A DNA stretch of 64,000 nucleotides from Bacteroides cellulosilyticus (GCF_020091405.1 NZ_CP081903.1:4650501-4714500); one strand, 5' to 3'; counted from the stretch's first letter, positions 1 through 8,199 are shown. Notes: generated from the sequence alone by a model not told the origin. Translations and numbers: made by a program.

Positions 1-1373
1 GCGATGTAGTCGAAGTAAGCTTTCCAGTCTCCCCGATAAGCGAGACGGCTCGCCAGTTCGCTTTTTTCGTAACTGCTGAAACTCAGGTCTGCATCATTGT
101 AAGTATTCAGCAAGTAAGTATAGAGTTGTTCTTGAACCACCAGATTAGGGATGGTTAGTTTTGTCTTTCCTTCGTGCATCCCGCTGATGGTGAGCATGCC
201 GAAATAGTAGAGCAGGCTCACGAAGTTATCGGGATTGGTGATGCCGGAGGCGGGAAATCCTTCTTTTAGTTCTCCGGTGATGAAGCCTTGGCTCACGAGA
301 GTCTGTATGACGGAAGCATCGTGGGCAAACTCCTTGTCCTTGCGGATGAGCATGCGCAGCTTCTCGTAGTCGATGCGGATGTTGCTTTCTATCATATTTA
401 ACGGCGCTTTGCCATTGTCAATATAGTTTTTCACGAAATAGAGCACCATGTTGGAGTTGTACATCGTGGTTCCACCGTAGCTTTCCTGTGCAAAGCAGTA
501 GTTGTCATACCACGGCTTCATTATCTCTATCAACTCGTCGATGGTATGGCGAAAGGGGCTGGTGGTAGAATAATAGGTCAGCATCTCGCGCACCTCTTCT
601 TCCGTGAATCCCATCATCTGGTTGAATTTCGGCGTGAGGGAATAATTGGTACCTATGTTGAATCCGCTGGTGAGGTCGTCCATCGTCACGGGGCTTACGC
701 CGGTGATGAAGCAACGCTTGATGCTGGAATCCGTTCCAGCCTTTACTTTATTGAAGAAAGCGCGCAGATAACCTTCGCCATGCGTCTCGTTGGTATAGCG
801 GTGCAGGCTTTCGGGGTCGGCGAGGATGGCGTTGGTGAAGTGGTCATATTCGTCAATGAAGAGATAAATATCCCGCCCGGCACGCTCGCACTCTGAAACC
901 AAGTAGTCCAGTTGATTGGTAGCTCCGTCCATTTCATCCAATTTCTCTTTGATGCCTTGCGGCAGCAGGTCGGCATAGACTTCGCAGAAGTAGTCGAAGC
1001 GGATTTGGCAATGTGCATCCAGCCCTTTGCGATAATTATTCAGTTCGCCGGTGATGCCGGAGAAGTTGAGGTAGAGCACCAGATAGCTATTGCGGCTGGG
1101 GGTGGGGTGTTGCCCGATGTAGAGGTCTCCGAATAGGGCGTCGAATTTGTCACGGGTACGCACATCATAATATTGTCTCAGCAGGTTAAGCGTCAAGCTT
1201 TTCCCGAAGCGGCGGGGGCGGATGAAGAAAAAGAATCGGTCCGCCTGCTCTATCGCAGGAATAAAATGGGTCTTGTCTACATAATAATAATTGTCGAGGC
1301 GTATATCTGCGAAGTTCATCATGCCGTAAGGGATACGTTTCCTGCCGGGTACTATGTATTTCAGTGGGTCCAT
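1..1373 (-). CDS. AAA-ATPase-like / PD-(D/E)XK nuclease family protein (3' end cut by window)
   Basis: Reading leftwards from the ATG at 1373, the frame is open to base 1, giving about 457 residues; the stop lies outside the window. The N-terminus (YIVPGRKRIPYGMMNFADI) and a Walker A-like RPRRFGKSLT at residues 52-61, then a Walker B-like IYLFIDEYD near residue 165, fit the 'AAA-ATPase-like' family that usually carries a C-terminal PD-(D/E)XK nuclease domain; that C-terminal domain would be mostly beyond the edge. These proteins occur in many copies in Bacteroides genomes and their role is unknown; defence or mobile-element association has been suggested. A -7-like box (tatctttg, minus strand, 1417-1424) lies about 45 bases before the start. 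The family call is good; any cellular function is not established. Confidence 0.85.
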   Translation of the reverse strand, partial: MDPLKYIVPGRKRIPYGMMNFADIRLDNYYYVDKTHFIPAIEQADRFFFFIRPRRFGKSLTLNLLRQYYDVRTRDKFDALFGDLYIGQHPTPSRNSYLVLYLNFSGITGELNNYRKGLDAHCQIRFDYFCEVYADLLPQGIKEKLDEMDGATNQLDYLVSECERAGRDIYLFIDEYDHFTNAILADPESLHRYTNETHGEGYLRAFFNKVKAGTDSSIKRCFITGVSPVTMDDLTSGFNIGTNYSLTPKFNQMMGFTEEEVREMLTYYSTTSPFRHTIDELIEIMKPWYDNYCFAQESYGGTTMYNSNMVLYFVKNYIDNGKAPLNMIESNIRIDYEKLRMLIRKDKEFAHDASVIQTLVSQGFITGELKEGFPASGITNPDNFVSLLYYFGMLTISGMHEGKTKLTIPNLVVQEQLYTYLLNTYNDADLSFSSYEKSELASRLAYRGDWKAYFDYI

Positions 1374-1645
1374 ATTCTATCCTCCTGTTTTTAATCTGTT
1401 GTCGTTATTAACGATACAAAGATAACAAAAGTTTTTGTAGGGATGGTGCATTATCTTTGAAATTACTCACTATTAAAAATCACCTATATACCTGCAATGA
1501 TTTTATTTAGTGATGTTTATATTTATGTTGGTGCAAATATTTGCTATTGCGCTTTGAATGATACTTCCTAATTTTGCGCTGTAATACAGAATAAGAGTAT
1601 ATTGTATGTTTTTATTTGAAGTGTAAATAAGTAAACAACTGAACA

Positions 1646-1750
1646 ATGAAAAAGAAAGAAAAATTGATTAAGGTAAACGGTAAAGGAAAACGCATCATCT
1701 GTTCGGGGCAAACGCATCATGCGTTGGGGCCCGATGCATCATCTGTTTGA
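1646..1750 (+). CDS. Possible 34-residue small ORF overlapping the 22-bp repeats
   Basis: An ATG-started frame encodes a short basic peptide (MKKKEKLIKVNGKGKRI then a stretch coded by the repeats that contains QTHHAL) and stops inside the third 22-bp repeat. The lysine-rich start looks like a real Bacteroides small-protein start. However, half of the peptide is simply the repeat translated, and I know no homolog. It could equally be spacer DNA before the downstream winged-helix gene. Low confidence as a gene. Confidence 0.25.
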   Translation: MKKKEKLIKVNGKGKRIICSGQTHHALGPDASSV

Positions 1751-1778
1751 CTCAAACACATCATCTGTTCTGATAGAT
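1691..1778 (+). repeat. Four imperfect 22-bp direct repeats (iteron-like)
   Basis: Units start at 1691, 1713, 1735 and 1757, exactly 22 bp apart and head to tail. The shared core is (c/t)(g/a)catcat(ct/gc)gtt in the first 13 bases; the other 9 bases vary more. Direct repeats of 17-22 bp just before an initiator-type gene are the usual form of plasmid iterons. Here the next genes code for a winged-helix-like protein and a DnaB-type helicase. Whether they are initiator binding sites is inference. Confidence 0.8.
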
Positions 1779-1793
1779 ATACTTTAGTATATC
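1776..1793. other. AT-rich palindrome directly after the 22-bp repeats
   Basis: gatatact-tt-agtatatc is a perfect 8-bp inverted repeat. It sits in an AT-rich stretch (about 1771-1820) directly downstream of the direct repeats. In an iteron-type origin this is where a DNA-unwinding element would be expected; alternatively it is an operator for the downstream gene. Between 1794 and 1948 I see only a small gcgcaag/cttgcgc hairpin (1842-1859) and a TAATTTG promoter-like box at 1926-1932. Confidence 0.5.
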
Positions 1794-1948
1794 ATTTCTT
1801 CTAATATAATTATGTTATGTCCATTTGCTGGCGCAAGCGTGGCGCAAGGGTGCTTGCGCTTCATTGAATATCAGTGAAAAGGGGTGGCGCAAACGGCGTT
1901 AGGGATATGGCGCAGAAAAAAGTGTTAATTTGTAGAGTTTATCTGATA

Positions 1949-2557
1949 ATGGAAAATAATTGGTTGCGTGTAGGCTACGTCATGGTTTCAAGGGCGTTGC
2001 TGATGAGTATGTGTGAAAAGCAGGGGGCGGCGAATGGTGACGAAGAGGCATTCCTGAGAGTATTGACCCACGTGAATTACAAGACAAAGGTGGCATGGTG
2101 TAATGGGGTGGAAGTGACCTGTGCCCGGGGGGAATCCGTTATCTCTTTTATGGGTTGGGCGGACATTCTGGGGTGGAGGAGAGGACATGTCCGACGCTTC
2201 TTTGAACGCTGCATTGCCCAAGGGCTTGTAGAAAAAGTACCGGGCGACTGCCTCAGTCATATCCGCATTCCGGGCTATGATGCCTGGACGGGCAATTCCG
2301 GTGAAAAAAAGAAGGTAGAGAAGAAGGTGGATGAAGTCTTTGAACGGTTTATTGACAAGTATGGCGAAGTGACGCACATACGCATAGAGAGCAAGGCGTT
2401 GGTTGGGAAGTTGTGGAAAAAGCTTTCTACCCGTGAGCGGAAACTTGCCCTTGAACGCATAGAAGACTACTATTATAGCCTGAGTGATATACGCTATTGC
2501 CGGAGTGCGGCCAAATATCTGGATCTCAAGATTTTTAATGAAGATTTTACGAACTGA
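1949..2557 (+). CDS. Winged-helix-like DNA-binding protein, possible replication initiator or regulator
   Basis: The frame is open from 1874, but I chose ATG 1949 (MENNWLRVGYVMVSR), because a TAATTTG promoter-like box lies at 1926-1932 and similar Bacteroides proteins begin like this; the product is then 202 residues. The middle (ESVISFMGWADILGWRRGHV, then RRFFERCIAQGLVE) resembles the helix-turn-helix plus wing of phage and plasmid replication proteins, in which a resistant/insensitive-helix fold recognises DNA repeats. The C-terminal part is basic and helical (KALVGKLWKKLSTRERKLAL). It ends 15 bp before the DnaB-like gene, so the two are surely co-transcribed. A role as initiator binding the upstream 22-bp repeats, or as autorepressor, is inferred from position; I do not recognise a named family. 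Confidence 0.75.
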   Translation: MENNWLRVGYVMVSRALLMSMCEKQGAANGDEEAFLRVLTHVNYKTKVAWCNGVEVTCARGESVISFMGWADILGWRRGHVRRFFERCIAQGLVEKVPGDCLSHIRIPGYDAWTGNSGEKKKVEKKVDEVFERFIDKYGEVTHIRIESKALVGKLWKKLSTRERKLALERIEDYYYSLSDIRYCRSAAKYLDLKIFNEDFTN

Positions 2558-2572
2558 AAATGAAAAAAATGT

Positions 2573-3949
2573 ATGGCTGAAATTCTGAACCCCCACGATG
2601 CCGACCTGGAAGAAGTCGTCCTCGGCGCCTGCCTGCTGGAAACGGCAGCCATGGCGCTCGTGGCCGACAAGCTCCGCGCCGAGATGTTCTACGAACAGAA
2701 CAATTGCGAGATATTCTCCGCCCTGCTGGCTATGTACCATACGGGCCGGTCCATTGACATCATCACCGTGAAGAACGAACTTGCCGCCCGTGGCAAACTG
2801 GAAGCCGTGGGCGGGCCGTTCCGGCTGACGCAACTGACTTCGCGCGTAGCTTCTTCCGCCCATCTGGAGCAGCATGCCGCCATCCTGCGCGGGATGTACG
2901 TGCGGCGCGAGGCTATTATCGGCATGCATCGTCTGCTGGCTGCCGCTTCCGATGAGACGATAGACATATCCGACACGCTGGTGGAACTGCATAACCTTGC
3001 CGACCATCTGGAAGGTGAGGCGGCCTTTGCCGATTATCTGCGTGATATGGACCGGCTGATGCTGGATACGCTGAAACTGATGGATGCCCGCGTGGCAAAC
3101 AACCTGAACGGCGTTACGGGCATCCCTACGGGACTTGCCGAGTTGGATCGCCTGACGGCGGGTTGGCAGCCAGGAGAACTGGTTATTATTGCCGCCCGTC
3201 CGTCGGTGGGCAAGACGGCTTTCGGATTGCATCTGGCACTAACGGCAGGGCTTGCGGGCAGGCATGTGGTGGTTTATAGCCTTGAGATGCAGGGCGAGCA
3301 ACTGGGCGACCGCTGGATAACGGCTGCTGCCGCCGACATCAATGCCAGCCACATGCGCACGGGACTGATGACTGCCGACGAGCAGCAGCAGGCTTTGGAG
3401 GCTGCACGCAAGTTGGCACGCCTGCCTGTTTATGTGGATGACAATCCGAAGATGGGAATGGATCATATCCGCTCTTCAGCGCGGCTGTTGAAGGGCAAAG
3501 GATTGTGCGACGCCCTTATCATCGACTATCTGCAACTTTGCGAGGTGGGTTCCGGGCAGAAAAACCGCAACCGCGAACAGGAAGTGGCGGAAGCGAGCCG
3601 CAAGGCGAAGATAATGGCGAAGGAGCTGAATATACCGGTGATTCTGCTCTGCCAGTTGAACCGTGACTGTGAAGGACGCGGCGATCACCGGCCCGCACTG
3701 AGTGATTTGCGTGAGAGCGGTGCGATAGAACAGGATGCGGACCTGGTGATGTTGCTGTATCGTCCGGCTGTTTATGGGATACCGACGGAGCGCAAGAGTA
3801 AATATCCCTCGGAGGGGCTGGGTGTGATTATTGTGGCGAAAAACCGTAATGGGGAGACGGGGGATGTGTACTTCGGGCATAATGCCAGTATGACGAAGAT
3901 AGGGGAGTATGTGCCGCCGCTGGAGTGGATGATGAGGAATGCGAAATAG
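2573..3949 (+). CDS. DnaB-type replicative DNA helicase (accessory copy)
   Basis: The 458-residue product has the DnaB N-terminal helical domain (about 5-150) and the RecA-like C-terminal domain. Walker A is ARPSVGKTA (208-216), Walker B is ALIIDYLQL, and SDLRESGAIEQDADLV is the typical DnaB C-terminal motif. It would unwind DNA ahead of a replication fork. Linked to a winged-helix-like gene and an HU-like gene, it is probably not the housekeeping dnaB but a copy from a mobile or capsule-linked module. Base composition supports this: bases 2641-2700 are 37/60 G+C by my count, against 25/60 for a sample of dnaN (16141-16200). No intein or frameshift is seen. Confidence 0.93.
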   Translation: MAEILNPHDADLEEVVLGACLLETAAMALVADKLRAEMFYEQNNCEIFSALLAMYHTGRSIDIITVKNELAARGKLEAVGGPFRLTQLTSRVASSAHLEQHAAILRGMYVRREAIIGMHRLLAAASDETIDISDTLVELHNLADHLEGEAAFADYLRDMDRLMLDTLKLMDARVANNLNGVTGIPTGLAELDRLTAGWQPGELVIIAARPSVGKTAFGLHLALTAGLAGRHVVVYSLEMQGEQLGDRWITAAAADINASHMRTGLMTADEQQQALEAARKLARLPVYVDDNPKMGMDHIRSSARLLKGKGLCDALIIDYLQLCEVGSGQKNRNREQEVAEASRKAKIMAKELNIPVILLCQLNRDCEGRGDHRPALSDLRESGAIEQDADLVMLLYRPAVYGIPTERKSKYPSEGLGVIIVAKNRNGETGDVYFGHNASMTKIGEYVPPLEWMMRNAK

Positions 3950-4051
3950 GTATTAAGTATTAAGTGTTAAGTATTAATTGGGGGATGAAAATAATTGTCG
4001 TTTGGTGAGGAAATAAATAGCAAAACACTTGACTTTGGCTGCTGGATGTTG

Positions 4052-4059
4052 TATCTTTG
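4052..4059 (+). promoter_or_regulatory. Bacteroides -7 box before the HU-like gene
   Basis: tatctttg matches TAnnTTTG. A weak -33-like cttg lies at 4028-4031, 20 bp upstream. Transcription from here would start near 4066 and supports translation from ATG 4116, not from the longer frame opening at 4029. The preceding stretch (about 3950-3985) is built of reiterated 'ttaagtatt' words. Confidence 0.6.
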
Positions 4060-4115
4060 TGAAGTGCTTAATGATAGGCATTACGGATTTTTTTAACCTA
4101 AACTTTAATTTTTTT

Positions 4116-4622
4116 ATGGATGTACTTGTAGAACGCTTTCAGCGTAGAAAAATCGTGAGTGATAAAGATTCTCCGATGTTGTTTTATCTTCGTCAGAAAC
4201 CCCGCTCTGCCGGCACGGTGGATATCGACACCCTTGCCGCCAGTATTCAGAAGAATTGTGCTATGACCAAAGGTGACGTAAAACACGTGATCGAGGCTCT
4301 GGTAGAAGAAATTCAAGGGACACTTGTCAATGGAGACAAGGTGAAACTGAATCAATTCGGGATATTTCACATGACGTTCCGTTGTTCGGGCGTGGAGAAA
4401 ATGGAGGATTGTAAGGTAAGGAATATCAAACGGGTGCATATCCGTTTCACACCGGACAAGGGGTTGCGGCTGGTGAACGGAACCGTGGCGGCAACCCGAA
4501 GTCCGGCCAATGTATCCTTTGCCCTGGATAAAAAGGAGGATGAAGACGGTTCCTCCTCCGGTGGTCAGGGAGGTGGTAATTCCGGCGGAGGCGGTGGTCT
4601 GGATGAAAACCCGCTGGGGTAA
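4116..4622 (+). CDS. HU/IHF-like DNA-binding protein with Gly/Ser-rich tail
   Basis: 168 residues from ATG 4116; the upstream in-frame extension is rejected because the promoter box lies within it. Residues about 1-125 follow the HU-like fold used in Bacteroidetes (SIQKNCAMTKGDVKHVIEAL, then IQGTLVNGDKVKLNQFGIF, then FTPDKGLRLVNG). The C-terminus is an acidic then glycine-rich tail ending DENPLG. Such proteins bend or coat DNA. The neighbour order HU-like, smalltalk, amidase is a familiar Bacteroides cassette often found beside capsule loci. The small DUF4248 gene that often accompanies it is not visible here. Confidence 0.9.
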   Translation: MDVLVERFQRRKIVSDKDSPMLFYLRQKPRSAGTVDIDTLAASIQKNCAMTKGDVKHVIEALVEEIQGTLVNGDKVKLNQFGIFHMTFRCSGVEKMEDCKVRNIKRVHIRFTPDKGLRLVNGTVAATRSPANVSFALDKKEDEDGSSSGGQGGGNSGGGGGLDENPLG

Positions 4623-4646
4623 ACTTTAATCTAAACTTAATAAGGC

Positions 4647-4748
4647 ATGAAAAAGAAATTGACTTGGGATGCGGTGTTGAAGATTGTGATTGCTCTGGCT
4701 TCGGCTGTGTTGGGAGCGTTTAGCGCGCATGCGATGACAGGGAAATGA
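4647..4748 (+). CDS. Smalltalk protein
   Basis: A 33-residue peptide, MKKKLTWDAVLKIVIALAS then a hydrophobic AVLGAFSAHAM and TGK: a basic N-terminus and one amphipathic or membrane-inserting helix. It matches the Bacteroides 'smalltalk' family, which sits between an HU-like gene and an N-acetylmuramoyl-L-alanine amidase, exactly as here (24 bp after the former, 22 bp before the latter). Function is unknown; the pairing of a small hydrophobic peptide with a cell-wall amidase recalls holin-endolysin cassettes, but that is inference. Confidence 0.85.
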   Translation: MKKKLTWDAVLKIVIALASAVLGAFSAHAMTGK

Positions 4749-4770
4749 TACCGGGATAATACTTTAAGAA

Positions 4771-5244
4771 ATGAGAAAAATTGATTTAATCGTCATTCAT
4801 TGCAGCGCCACCCGCGCTGACCGTTGCTATACGGAATATGACTTAACCACAGACCACCTGCGCCGGGGATTCTCCGGCGCAGGTTATCATTATTATATAA
4901 GGAAGAACGGGGATATCAAAAATCTTCGCCCGGTTGAAAAGCCCGGTGCGCATGCCCGGGGATACAACGCTCACTCGATTAGTGTGTGCTATGAAGGCGG
5001 GCTGGATGTGAATGGCCGGGCTTCTGATACAAGAACAGATTTACAGAAACACTCTCTTCGTGTATTGGTGATGTTGTTGTTGAGGGATTATCCGGGTTCT
5101 CGGCTGGCAGGTCATCGTGACCTTAGTCCTGACCTGAACAGCAACGGCGAAATAGAACCGGAAGAGTGGGTCAAGGAGTGTCCATGTTTCAATGCTGAGA
5201 CTATTTTGCAGGAAACGCCCGTCAATCCGGACTATTTTATATAA
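4771..5244 (+). CDS. N-acetylmuramoyl-L-alanine amidase (Amidase_2 type)
   Basis: 157 residues. Zinc ligands of the T7-lysozyme/PGRP fold are visible: His10 in VIHCSAT, His115 in AGHRDLSPD and a Cys in KECPCF (137/139). GYHYYIRKNGDI and HARGYNAHSISVCYEGG are typical family blocks. The enzyme would cut the amide bond between N-acetylmuramate and L-alanine in peptidoglycan. There is no signal peptide, so export would need another route, as with phage endolysins. It is the last gene of the HU/smalltalk cassette. Confidence 0.93.
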   Translation: MRKIDLIVIHCSATRADRCYTEYDLTTDHLRRGFSGAGYHYYIRKNGDIKNLRPVEKPGAHARGYNAHSISVCYEGGLDVNGRASDTRTDLQKHSLRVLVMLLLRDYPGSRLAGHRDLSPDLNSNGEIEPEEWVKECPCFNAETILQETPVNPDYFI

Positions 5245-5282
5245 AAAATGTTATCAAATGAACAATGTCTGTGTATCATTGT

Positions 5283-5290
5283 TACTTTTG
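5283..5290 (+). promoter_or_regulatory. -7 box of the ferritin gene
   Basis: tacttttg matches TAnnTTTG and lies 32 bp before the ferritin ATG. No clear -33 TTTG is seen at the expected place. Confidence 0.5.
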
Positions 5291-5322
5291 TAATGATTTC
5301 AATTTAATTAAAAAATACGATT

Positions 5323-5802
5323 ATGATTACTGAAAAATTACAAAATGCAATTAACGAGCAGATTACAGCTGAAATGTGGTCGGCTAACATGTATTTGGCT
5401 ATGTCTTTCTATATGGAGAAAGAAGGATATTGTGGTATGGCGCATTGGTTGAAAAAACAGTGGGCAGAAGAGAACGAACATGCCTGTGCATTGGCTGGTT
5501 ACGTAATCAAACGTGGCGGTAAAGCCAAAGTTGATAAGCTGGATGTAGTTCCCAACGATTTCGGTACTCCGCTGGAAGTATTTGAACAGGTGTACAAACA
5601 CGAACGCCGTGTATCCGAAATGATCGACAAGTTGGTGGATGTGGCTGCTGCCGAAAAAGATAAAGCAACGCAGGACTTCCTGTGGGGATTTGTACGCGAA
5701 CAGGTAGAAGAAGAGGCTACGGCTGCAGGCATCGTTGATATGATTAAGAAAGCCGGTGCTACGGGTATCTTCTTTGTAGATGTGAAATTGGGCGAACGTT
5801 AA
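5323..5802 (+). CDS. ftnA: Ferritin (non-haem iron storage)
   Basis: 159 residues, full length for a bacterial class 1 ferritin. Ferroxidase residues are present: the first-helix Glu in EQITAEMWSANMYLAM, the EENEHA block in the second helix and Glu residues in VREQVEEEATA. It oxidises Fe(II) and stores iron in a 24-subunit cytoplasmic shell. Monocistronic, with its own -7 box and a strong terminator. Bacteroides ferritin is known to respond to iron and oxygen, but I see no recognisable operator. Confidence 0.95.
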   Translation: MITEKLQNAINEQITAEMWSANMYLAMSFYMEKEGYCGMAHWLKKQWAEENEHACALAGYVIKRGGKAKVDKLDVVPNDFGTPLEVFEQVYKHERRVSEMIDKLVDVAAAEKDKATQDFLWGFVREQVEEEATAAGIVDMIKKAGATGIFFVDVKLGER

Positions 5803-5833
5803 TAGTCTTTTTGATATAGAATTGCCAAGCAGG

Positions 5834-5869
5834 GAAGCTGTCTGAAAAAATCAGATAGCTTCTTTTTTT
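5834..5869 (+). terminator. Rho-independent terminator of ferritin gene
   Basis: Stem gaagctgtctga / tcagatagcttc with a five-A loop and one G-T pair, followed by a run of seven T. Confidence 0.9.
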
Positions 5870-5898
5870 CTTTTCTTGGGATTATGCATATTTTATTC

Positions 5899-5906
5899 TA
5901 CCTTTG
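5899..5906 (+). promoter_or_regulatory. -7 box of the histidine kinase gene
   Basis: tacctttg matches TAnnTTTG, 28 bp before the ATG. Confidence 0.5.
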
Positions 5907-5934
5907 TTGCACTTATGGATCAGATAGTTGAATA

Positions 5935-8199
5935 ATGAAGTATACATTTCTGTCTATATATGCATGGCTTTTTCTGTTTTTTTTCGTTTTGAACAGCTGT
6001 TCGGACCGGGAGGAGCGGCGAATTTTAATCGTGCATTCTTACGAGGAAAGTTATGTCGGCTATCCTGATTTCAACCGCTTGATAGATAAAGAATTCAGAA
6101 GAAACGGGGTTGATGCGGATATTCGTATCGTATATCTGGACTGTGAGGCTTTCCAGGAAGAACCGGAGTTGAAGTACATGTATCATCTGCTCGATTCGGT
6201 TTCTGATGGTTGGAAACCTGAAATAATTCTGGTGAATGATGATCAGGCTGCCTATTCACTGTTCAAGTGTTGTCATCCTTTGGTGACAGAAATTCCGGTG
6301 GTTTTTGGTGGAGTGAACTATCCTAATTGGGAATTATTGAAAGAGTATCCTAATGTGACGGGCTTTCATGACCGGATAGATCTGATGAAGAATATACGCC
6401 TGGGAGCAAAGTTATTTGGTGAAGATGTGGAGTTGTTTACAGTGCTTGATTCTACGTATATCGACCGGCAGATACGGGCAGATATAGAAAATCAACTGAA
6501 AGATGAAAAAGTGACCTGTATGGTCGGCTATTCGGGAACTCCCCGTGAAAAGAGGCTGCATTATCCCCATAAAGAGGGATATGCCCGTTTTTCCAGTCTG
6601 TCGGTACGAATTGGAAAGAAACAGGAAACTGCAAACTTTATCTGGACTTTAAGTAAGTATTCCATAGGAATGTGCTACCTCCAGATGAAACGCGACTATA
6701 CATCGGTTAATATTGGAAATATATGTGCAAGCCCCAGTCTCACTGCGATTAATGAGGCATTCGGCTATAACGAAAGATTGCTTGGCGGATATATCACGAC
6801 ATTCCCGATTCTGGCCGAAGAGGAAGTGAGTGCTGCCATACGTATTTTGCATGGTGAGAAGCCTTCGGATATCCCCATCAGGGAGAGCCGTAAGAAATAT
6901 GTGGTAGACTGGAACGTGATGCAGCAACGGGGCATTTCCAAAGAGAGTATTCCGGCGGAATGTACGATTATAAATATTCCTTTCCGGGAAGAATATCCGG
7001 TAGCATGGGGAACCGGTGTTGTGTTGATTATCATTCTGCTTTCCACGTTGTTTGTCTGGCTCTTCTTCCTTTATCGCCGCGAACAAGGACGGAAGAGACG
7101 TGCCCTTTATGAACTGGAAAGTGAAAAGGAAACATTGGCGTTGGCTATTGAAGGTAGCGACACCTTTGCCTGGAAGCTGGAAAATGACCATTTCGTATTT
7201 GAAAAGGAATTCTGGATATCACAGAAAATGAGTGCTAAATCACTTGGTTTTGAGGAACTCTTGTCGTTTATGCATCCCGATCATTGGGATGAGGTGAAAG
7301 GGTACTGGAAAAACATTTCTAAGGCAGGCAAAGTGGTTTCTCAGGTGCGTTGTGACTTTAATGAAAAAGGCTATCAGTGGTGGGAGTTTCGTTATAAGAC
7401 GATACAGCTTCCCGGTGGAGGATATAAAGCTGCCGGTCTGTTGCTGAATATACAGGCGATTAAAGATCGTGAGCAGGAATTGGAAGAAGCAAGACTACTG
7501 GCTGAAAAGGCTGAATTAAAGCAGTCTTTCCTGGCAAATATGAGCCATGAGATTCGTACGCCGCTGAATGCAATTGTGGGCTTCTCCAATATATTGGCGC
7601 TTGATGATGATGTGAGTCCGGAGGAACGTTTGGAATACATCGGCAGTATTAATAAGAATAGTGATTTGTTGCTGAAACTAATCAATGATATTTTGGAACT
7701 TTCGCGCATCGAGTCCGGATATATGTCATTTGAATACGAGAAGTGTTTGGTTTCAGAATTGGTCGATAGTATTTATATGACTCACCAGATGCTGATTCCC
7801 GAACAATTGGAATTCATCAAAGAGTTGGGTGCGGTGCAGGTGGAAGTGACGGTTGACAAGGGGCGCTTGACGCAGGTGATCACTAATTTCCTGAATAATG
7901 CTTCTAAGTTTACTAAAACCGGATATATCAAGTTGGGATACCGTTATCTTTCTGAATCGGACCGAGTGGCTATCTATGTGGAAGATACCGGAAGAGGCAT
8001 TGAACTCTCAGAACAGAAAATGATCTTTAGCCGCTTCTATAAACAGGATGAGTTTTCGCAAGGAGCCGGCTTGGGACTTTCCATCTGCCAGGTGATTGTA
8101 GAAAAATTGCGGGGCAAAATCGAACTGTGGTCGGAACCGGGGAAAGGAAGCAGGTTTACGGTGGTGCTGCCGGGAGTAAAAGCTACAAGCTACAAGTGA
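5935..8199 (+). CDS. Sensor histidine kinase with periplasmic-binding-protein-like sensor
   Basis: 754 residues. A signal/lipobox-like start (FFFVLNSC, Cys22) precedes a periplasmic region (about 25-355) resembling ABC-type substrate-binding proteins (RRILIVHSYEESYVGYPDF, PVVFGGVNYPNW). A membrane helix follows (about 357-380), then a PAS-like part, a coiled coil and the kinase core: H-box MSHEIRTPLN with His538, N-box FLNNASKFTKTG, G1 DTGRGI and G2 GLGLSIC. It would sense a periplasmic solute and phosphorylate a response regulator. No receiver domain is fused and no regulator gene is adjacent, so it is an orphan here. The last residues (ATSYK) and the stop codon are encoded by the left arm of an intergenic palindrome. 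Confidence 0.9.
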   Translation: MKYTFLSIYAWLFLFFFVLNSCSDREERRILIVHSYEESYVGYPDFNRLIDKEFRRNGVDADIRIVYLDCEAFQEEPELKYMYHLLDSVSDGWKPEIILVNDDQAAYSLFKCCHPLVTEIPVVFGGVNYPNWELLKEYPNVTGFHDRIDLMKNIRLGAKLFGEDVELFTVLDSTYIDRQIRADIENQLKDEKVTCMVGYSGTPREKRLHYPHKEGYARFSSLSVRIGKKQETANFIWTLSKYSIGMCYLQMKRDYTSVNIGNICASPSLTAINEAFGYNERLLGGYITTFPILAEEEVSAAIRILHGEKPSDIPIRESRKKYVVDWNVMQQRGISKESIPAECTIINIPFREEYPVAWGTGVVLIIILLSTLFVWLFFLYRREQGRKRRALYELESEKETLALAIEGSDTFAWKLENDHFVFEKEFWISQKMSAKSLGFEELLSFMHPDHWDEVKGYWKNISKAGKVVSQVRCDFNEKGYQWWEFRYKTIQLPGGGYKAAGLLLNIQAIKDREQELEEARLLAEKAELKQSFLANMSHEIRTPLNAIVGFSNILALDDDVSPEERLEYIGSINKNSDLLLKLINDILELSRIESGYMSFEYEKCLVSELVDSIYMTHQMLIPEQLEFIKELGAVQVEVTVDKGRLTQVITNFLNNASKFTKTGYIKLGYRYLSESDRVAIYVEDTGRGIELSEQKMIFSRFYKQDEFSQGAGLGLSICQVIVEKLRGKIELWSEPGKGSRFTVVLPGVKATSYK

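Noticed and set aside
1691..1778. CRISPR array
   Set aside because: Units are contiguous 22-mers with drifting sequence and no spacers, and there are no cas genes.
1988..3232. 414-codon minus-strand ORF across the winged-helix and DnaB-like genes
   Set aside because: Antisense to two supported genes; length is explained by the GC-rich codons of the DnaB-like gene.
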